Part shown: positions 58,013-64,000 of the stretch, piece after piece | Layout of the letters: the number at the start of each line of letters is the position of its first letter | Numbering within the stretch: the first letter of the stretch is position 1 | Assembly (NCBI RefSeq): GCF_034190915.1 | Contig: NW_026947486.1 | Location: 75,744,044-75,808,043, forward strand | Direction of reading: 5' to 3' | DNA length: 64,000 nt | From: Cavia porcellus | Taxonomy: Eukaryota > Chordata > Mammalia > Rodentia > Caviidae | The notes under the pieces: model-generated | What the model saw: the letters and a program-made list of their open reading frames with translations, nothing else | The model's database searches: none | What the model was told of the DNA's origin: nothing | Position numbers and translations under genes: made by a program

Positions 58013-59389
58013 TATTTAGGACTTCAGAGAAGATGGCAGAGTACTAAGCTGCAGAGAAAGAGCCTTTCTGAGAGTTGCCATCCAGACACGAATACAGCAA
58101 TGTGACAAACAAAAGCAGTAAATTGAAGCCCACCAGGAGAGCAAAGAGAAAAACTTCAATGAAGAATAAGGAGGTAGGATGCAGAGACTTCTCCTTGAGT
58201 TGAGATTCATTGCATGGGAGGAGTGGTTCAACCTGTAAACATATGGTGACTACTTGCAACACCAGAGAGCTCCAAAACAGAGACACAGTAGTAGAAGGGA
58301 ACAGCTAAGGGTGAGTGCTGAGGGTTCTGTTGTTCCATTGGGGAGACAGATTGGCCAGAGGCCATCTTGGAGAAGGGCCAGCTTAACTCAAAACTCAGAA
58401 CAACCGCTGGGTCCATATAGCAGCTCCTAGCTGAGTTCAAGCCCACGGAAGGTGCACTGACTGCAGCAGGCTAAATGGGTCTAGTATCAGGATGCTGAAA
58501 CTGTACATTCTGCTGTTATAAAGCTACTGCTGTCTTGCTAGGATAAATCAACACAGATATAAACTCTGTCCCCACTTGTTGTCTACCAGTGATAACAGAG
58601 ATAAATATGGAAGTATACATTTGTTTTCTTTTTTCATTTTTTCTTCTCTTTCTCTTGTTTTTTTTTTTATATTGCTTTGTTACTGTTTTTGTTTTTTCTC
58701 CTTCATTGTTTGATCTTGTTTTTGTATGAGTGTGAATGTGGTTTCTAGCCTCTGTGTGGTTGTTGTTCCGTTCTCTTCTTTCTTCTCTCTTTCCCTCCTG
58801 TCTTATGCACAAGCTTCCAAAACTTTGTTTGATCACTCTTTGTCTTCCAACATTGCCTGTATTCTCTTCCTCTTCTACTTCTCTACTTTTCCCCTAACCT
58901 CTTTTAAATTTTCTCCCTGAGGATAAAAGTGACATACTAGGAACTTAATTACTGCATGTGATTCTCTGGTTTGTTTTAGATTTTGTTATATAATCATAAA
59001 TCTAGCTCATCTGGTTAAAGGTGGGAAATTAATGAATACCTCAGTTTGTCATTTCTGAGCCTGTGTTTGATGCTATTGTTGTTGCTGATTGTACCATTTT
59101 AGCCAAACTGACATATTTGTTCTAACTAGCCGTCTTTTCTGGTATTACAAGGCTAAGTTTGACAAAAATCATAAAAAATTCTGTGAGCCAGTGCCAAAGA
59201 AGCAGGAGACATCTGTGGAACATCTGTGAAGAAATTTCTTATCTCCAAAAAATTTAAGAAATAGGATCTTGCAACAGACTCAAAACCCAAAAACCAGTTA
59301 CACATGAAAGACACCTCTATGAAGCAGTCATTTCCTAGGTGTTCTAACTCTAGCAACAAAACAACTCAAAACAGTTCATTTATAAGCAT

Positions 59390-60330
59390 TAGCCCAGGAA
59401 TTAAACTAGAAAAAGAAAAAAGTGAAAAGAACATGAGAAGATGCTTTAAAAAGATGCATCCCCAAACACCCAGGTTACCAAAGGAAACCCAGGTAGGGTG
59501 AGGTGGAGCAATCCAAAAGCCTCTCTGAAGTGGTAACAACAAAGCAAAAGAATGAGACTCTAAAAAAATCAAGTCAGAAATAATTTCTCAGATAACTACA
59601 AAGATACTGTCCACAATGAAAATTAAACTTAGTGACTCTAAAGCACAGACAGATAAAAAACAGAAGAGTTTAAGAAATTGATGGAATCCATGAATGTCCA
59701 ACATATAAAAGAAACAGAATCCATATAACACATTCAAGAAGATATTTGGGAGAATAAAAATTCCATTGAAAGTATCTACAGCAGAATCAGCCAATGTGTT
59801 GCCCAAATCTCAGATATGGAAGACAAGCTTGGAGACAGTGATCATGAAATGAAAGATTTCTTAAAAACCAGCAGCTGCTAAATGATGCAAACAAGAATTA
59901 TATAGGTTTCATTGGAGTCCATGAAAAAGCAGGACATAGTACAAATGGTATAAAGAACTGTTCTTAGATAAGATGGCAGAAAAGTTCCCTGAAAGAGAGA
60001 AAGATTTTGATGTGTAGATAAGTGAAGCATATAGAGTATTAATTTGCCATGATCAAAAAAAATCCTTAAGAGGCATATCATAGTCAAGATTCCAGAAATT
60101 TAACACAAGTATGGAATGTTAAAAGCTGTTTGGCAAAAGAAACAAGTTGCCTATAAAGAAAAGCTTACCAGAGTCACAGCTCACTTCTCAACACAAACTT
60201 TCAAGGCAAGGAGAGTTTAAGTTACATATTTCAAGTCCTAAATGAAAACAACATCTAATCAAGAATGATGTGCCCCACAAAACTATTATTCAAAATTTAT
60301 AGGACAATAAGATACCTCCATGATGAAGAA
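59390..60330 (+). pseudogene. L1-F ORF1
   Basis: 'aattccattgaaagtatctacagcagaatcag' (59757 on) and the following 'cagatatggaagacaagcttgg' give the coiled coil. The RRM starts at 'ggtttcattggagtccatg' (~59905), and 'ttaaaagctgtttggcaaaag' marks the C-terminal domain. No frame longer than ~70 codons. Confidence 0.75.
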
Positions 60331-60514
60331 CACATGAAGAAATTCATTAACACCAAACCACTACTGCAAAAGTTCTGAAGGACATTTGAGATAGAGATAA
60401 CAAGGACTATGAGTCCATGAACCCCAACAGAAGAAATCCACTAGGCAAGGAAAACAAACAGAGGTGTGTAAAAAAAAAAGGGAGAGAGCCAAAACCTGGA
60501 AAATAACATGATGA

Positions 60515-63500
60515 GAATAATTCAATATATAACCATCAACCTCAACAGTTGAATTCACAAATCAAAAAACACAGGCTGGCCAAATGGATCAAGAAGCAAG
60601 ACTCAACAGTATGCTGCACACAAGCAACACATTTAATTCAAAAAGAAATTCATAGACTGAAAGTCAATGGGTGGAATATAATACTTCACATGACAGGAAT
60701 CCAGAAAAAAGCAAGGGTAGCTAGGCTATTTGCAGACAAAGTGAATTTCAAGCCAAGACTGACTAAAAGAAGCAAAGAAGATCTCTACATCCTTGTAAAA
60801 GGAACAATCTAAGAGCAGCAGATAACAATCATAAATATATATGCAACAAATACCAGGACATCCAACTATATAAAAGAAATATTAATAGACATGGAAAATC
60901 AAAACAAGCCCTAACGTAATGTATTGGGAGATTCTCAATACCCAACTTTCACAACTACACAGATCAACTAGACAGAAAATGAACATTGAAATATAAGAAC
61001 TAAACCAAACTTTTGAACAAATAGACTTAGTAGATGTCTACAGGGTATCCCAGCCATAACATCAGAATACACATAATCCTCAGCTACACACAAGATGTTC
61101 TCCAAAACAGATCACATGTTAGCTCATAGAACATACTTATGTAAATGCAAAGGAACTGAAATTATCCCATGCATGTAATCAGACCACAGTGCAAAGAAAC
61201 TGGAAATCAGTGACAAAAGAAACCACAAGAACTTGGTAAATACATGGAAATTAGAGAACACATTCCTGAACAACCAACAGATCATAGATGAAATTAAATT
61301 TAAAAATTAGACAATTTCTACAATTAAATGATAATGCCAATACAATGTATTGGAATGTATGGGACACAATGAACAGTGTCCTATGAGAGAAATTTATAGC
61401 AGCAAATACTCATATCAGGAAATAGAACAAGATCAAATATAAAGCTTAATGGCGAACCTCAGACTTCTAGAAAACAAAGAGTAGGCCAATCTCAAAGAAT
61501 GTATGAGGTAGGAAATTATAAAGATCAGAGCAGAAATTAATGCATTGGATGATAAAAATGATATACAGAATCAATCAGTTGAAGAGTTATGGTTTTTGAG
61601 AGATTAAAGAGAATCAGCAAACCCTTAGTCAGCCTTCTCAAAAGGGAAAGAAAAGATACAAATCCACACAATTAGGAATGAAATGGGTGAAATCACAGTG
61701 GACCCTGCAGAAATTTAGAATATCTATACCTACATTTAGAACTTGTATTTTAATAGGCTGGAAAATGTGGAAGAAATGGACAGATTCCTAGATGCATCTG
61801 AATTACCAAAGATGACTCAAGAAAATAAAAATGCCAGAAAAACCTATATCAATCAATGAAATCAAAGATGGAATTAAAAATCTACCAACAAAGAAATTCC
61901 AAGGTACTGATGGATTCACTGCAAAATACTACAAGTTTACAAAAGTGCAAATACCACTACAGCTCAAATTCTTTAATTAAATTGAAAGGGAAACAACACT
62001 CCCTAACTCATTCCTGAAGACAAATATCACCCTCACACCAAAACCAGAGAAGGATTCAACTAAGAAAGCAGACTACAGGCCAATCTTCCCAATACAGATG
62101 CAAAAATCATCAAAAAGAACTGGTAAAAAGGATGCAGGAAATCATCAGGAAGATTATATATCCTGACCAAGTTGGATTTGTCCCTAGGGTGCAAGATTGG
62201 CTCAATATATATAAATCAATAAATGTAATATACCGTGACAATAAAGGCAAAGACAAAAACCATACAATCATCTCAATAGATGCAGAAAAAGCTTTTGACA
62301 ATGTCCAGCTCTGATTCATGAAAAAAACCCTACAGAAAATTGAAATAAACTTTATTACAATTGGCTAAAAGTCATCTATGACAAACCAACAGTCAACATC
62401 ATATCAAACTGACAAAAACTGAAAGTTTTCATTCTAAAATCAGGAATAAGACAAAGATGCACACTGACACTGTTCTTATTGAAGAGAAATTCTGGAAACT
62501 GTAGGAAGAGCAATTAAGCAAGAGAAAGAAATAAAAGGAATAATCATAGGAAAGGAAGATACTAAATTATTATTTGCAGATTACATGATAGTCTACAAAG
62601 AAGACTCCCAAAACTACACCAAAAAACGTCTAGATTTAATAAGCAAATGCAGTAGCATAGCTAGATACAAAGTCAACCCTCTGAAGTCAATAGCCTTTCT
62701 ATACATGAATAAGAAACTCACTGAGAGATGAATTAAGGAAACAACACCATTCCTAATAGCATCCAAAAAGTGAAATACATAGGACCAATGTCATGAAGGA
62801 AGTAAAATACTTCTCTAATGAAAACTATAGTACTCTGAAAAGGAGATAAAAATGATATCAGAAAATGGAAAGGTATCTTTGCTCTTGGGTAGGAAGAATC
62901 ATCACAATGGCCATTCTTTCAAAAACAGTTGTATAGATCTAATGCAACTCCAATCAAAATTCCAATAGCATATCTCACAGAGTTAGAGAAACAATCCTAA
63001 AATTCTTTTGGAACCAGAAGAGAACTAGAATAGCAAAAATAATCCTGGGCAACAAAGGCAAGGCAAGGGGCATCACAATATCTGACTTGAAATTATACTA
63101 TAAAGCTATGGTAATAAAAACAGCATGGTACTGGCAAAATACAGAACAGAAGATCACTGGAACAGATTAGAAAATACAGAAACAACCCAGACATACTTAA
63201 CAGTCTCATCTTTGAAAAAGGTGTCAAACACATTCACTAGAAAAAAGACAGCATCTTTAATAAATGGTGCTGGAAAAACTGGCTTTGCACATACTGAATA
63301 TCAAAATTGGACCCTTGTCTTTCACCAGGTACTAAGCTAATATCAAAATTGATCAAAGATCTGTATATTAAAATACAAACATTAAGTCTGTTGGAAGATA
63401 GAAGAGGTAAAATTCCTGAAGACATAAGTGTAAGACTAAGAATATTAAAACTACAATTGCACAGGAACTACCCCAAATAAACAACTGGGACTTCTTATTA

Positions 63501-64000
63501 AAAAGGTTTTGCATAGCAAAAGAAATGACCAGCAGAAGTAAAGATACTACACATAAGGTGGGAAAAAATGTTAGTTATATGTTCCTCAGACAAAAGATTA
63601 CTATTGACAATATAAAAGAACTCAAAAGAATCAAATCCCCAAAATTTAAAGATTCAATCAAAAAATCAGCCCCTGAAATCAACGTACAACTGACAGTGAA
63701 GAAATACAAACAGCAAATAAATATATGATAAAATATACAGCATCACTGATCATTCAAGAGATGCAAATTGAAACAACACTGAGATTCCACTTCACCCCAG
63801 AAAGATCAGCTATCATGAAGAAATCAACCAATAGCTAATTTTGGTGGGAATTTGGGGGAGAGAAAGAACCCTTCTCCACTGTTTGTGGGACTCGTGCAAC
63901 CACTGGGGAATTCAGTGTGTAGGTTCCTCAAATAACTAAGACTAGAGGTTTCATTTGACCCAGCCATTCTCCTCATAGTAATCTTACCAAAAGAATCAAA
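60515..64000 (+). pseudogene. L1-F ORF2, runs off the window
   Basis: Endonuclease frame 60549-60812 (HRLAKWIKKQDSTVCCTQ, HRLKVNGWNIILHMTG, with the GWN... segment that L1-C lacks). RT with 'gtgcaagattggctcaatat' (62190) and LFADYMIVYKED (~62572), where FADD reads FADY. C-terminal region to the window end. Stops and frameshifts in all domains. Confidence 0.85.

Larger units (their letters stand above)
58013..64000 (+). mobile_element. L1-F: old near-complete L1, continues past the window
   Basis: Begins ACTTCAGAGAAGATGGCAGA, the classical start of older mammalian L1 5'UTRs. 5'UTR 58013-59300 (no obvious tandem monomers, a pyrimidine-rich part at 58620-58920), ORF1 ~59390-60330, ORF2 from ~60515 to the window end. 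Highly decayed, hence probably older than L1-B and L1-C. Confidence 0.8.

Overview
The window looks like a gene-poor, repeat-saturated stretch of a rodent chromosome. I found no intact host protein-coding gene. The rodent call rests on tRNA-derived ID-type SINEs (short, A/B-box tRNA head, A-rich tail), 7SL-derived B1 monomers, composite B1+ID SINEs, MaLR LTRs and many L1 copies. The ID elements have an unusual head and a GGTACCGATAAAAA-type tail. From memory this points to Geomyoidea/Castorimorpha (kangaroo-rat-like) rather than mouse or rat, but that is a low-confidence inference.

Layout. 0-7.6 kb: SINEs, old L1 fragments and a minus-strand ERV LTR. 7.6-15.5 kb: a decayed plus-strand L1 whose ORF1 is split by a 2.8-kb LTR element (two ~313-bp LTRs, 5-bp target duplication, His-type primer binding site) and which also carries a ~598-bp solo LTR. 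15.5-23.3 kb: LTR fragments, a possible retroviral gag remnant, a hAT-type DNA transposon, a large CT repeat and a MaLR LTR. 23.3-25.7 kb: ancient L1. 25.7-28.0 kb: a minus-strand L1 deletion derivative (called N2) holding a MaLR solo LTR. 28.0-29.7 kb: a MORF4L1 retropseudogene cut off by a solo LTR that itself holds a SINE. 30.5-36.8 kb: a long plus-strand L1 with 171-bp promoter monomers. 36.8-42.8 kb: a class-II-like solo LTR, a 7SK RNA pseudogene, SINEs and simple repeats. 43.2-50.3 kb: a 7.1-kb full-length minus-strand L1 (L1-C) with a 16-bp target duplication, inserted into an older minus-strand L1 (L1-D, to ~52.0 kb). 52.0-57.6 kb: an L1 (L1-G) broken by a ~2.6-kb non-autonomous derivative (N1), itself broken by an 824-bp L1 3'UTR insertion. 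58.0-64.0 kb: an old, near-complete L1 (L1-F) running off the window.

The most interesting observations concern L1 biology. (i) N1 and N2 lie 28 kb apart on opposite strands. Both join the early endonuclease region directly to the last codons of ORF2 at what reads as the same junction, and they share 5'UTR sequence, suggesting a small family of ORF2-deleted, non-autonomous L1s. (ii) L1 3'UTRs here are built from ~145-150-bp tandem units. One 3'UTR class ends in a module that also forms the interior of a hAT-type element. (iii) At least six L1 5'UTRs carry tandem monomers of different lengths. All reverse transcriptase and endonuclease reading frames are broken, so none of these copies looks autonomous now.
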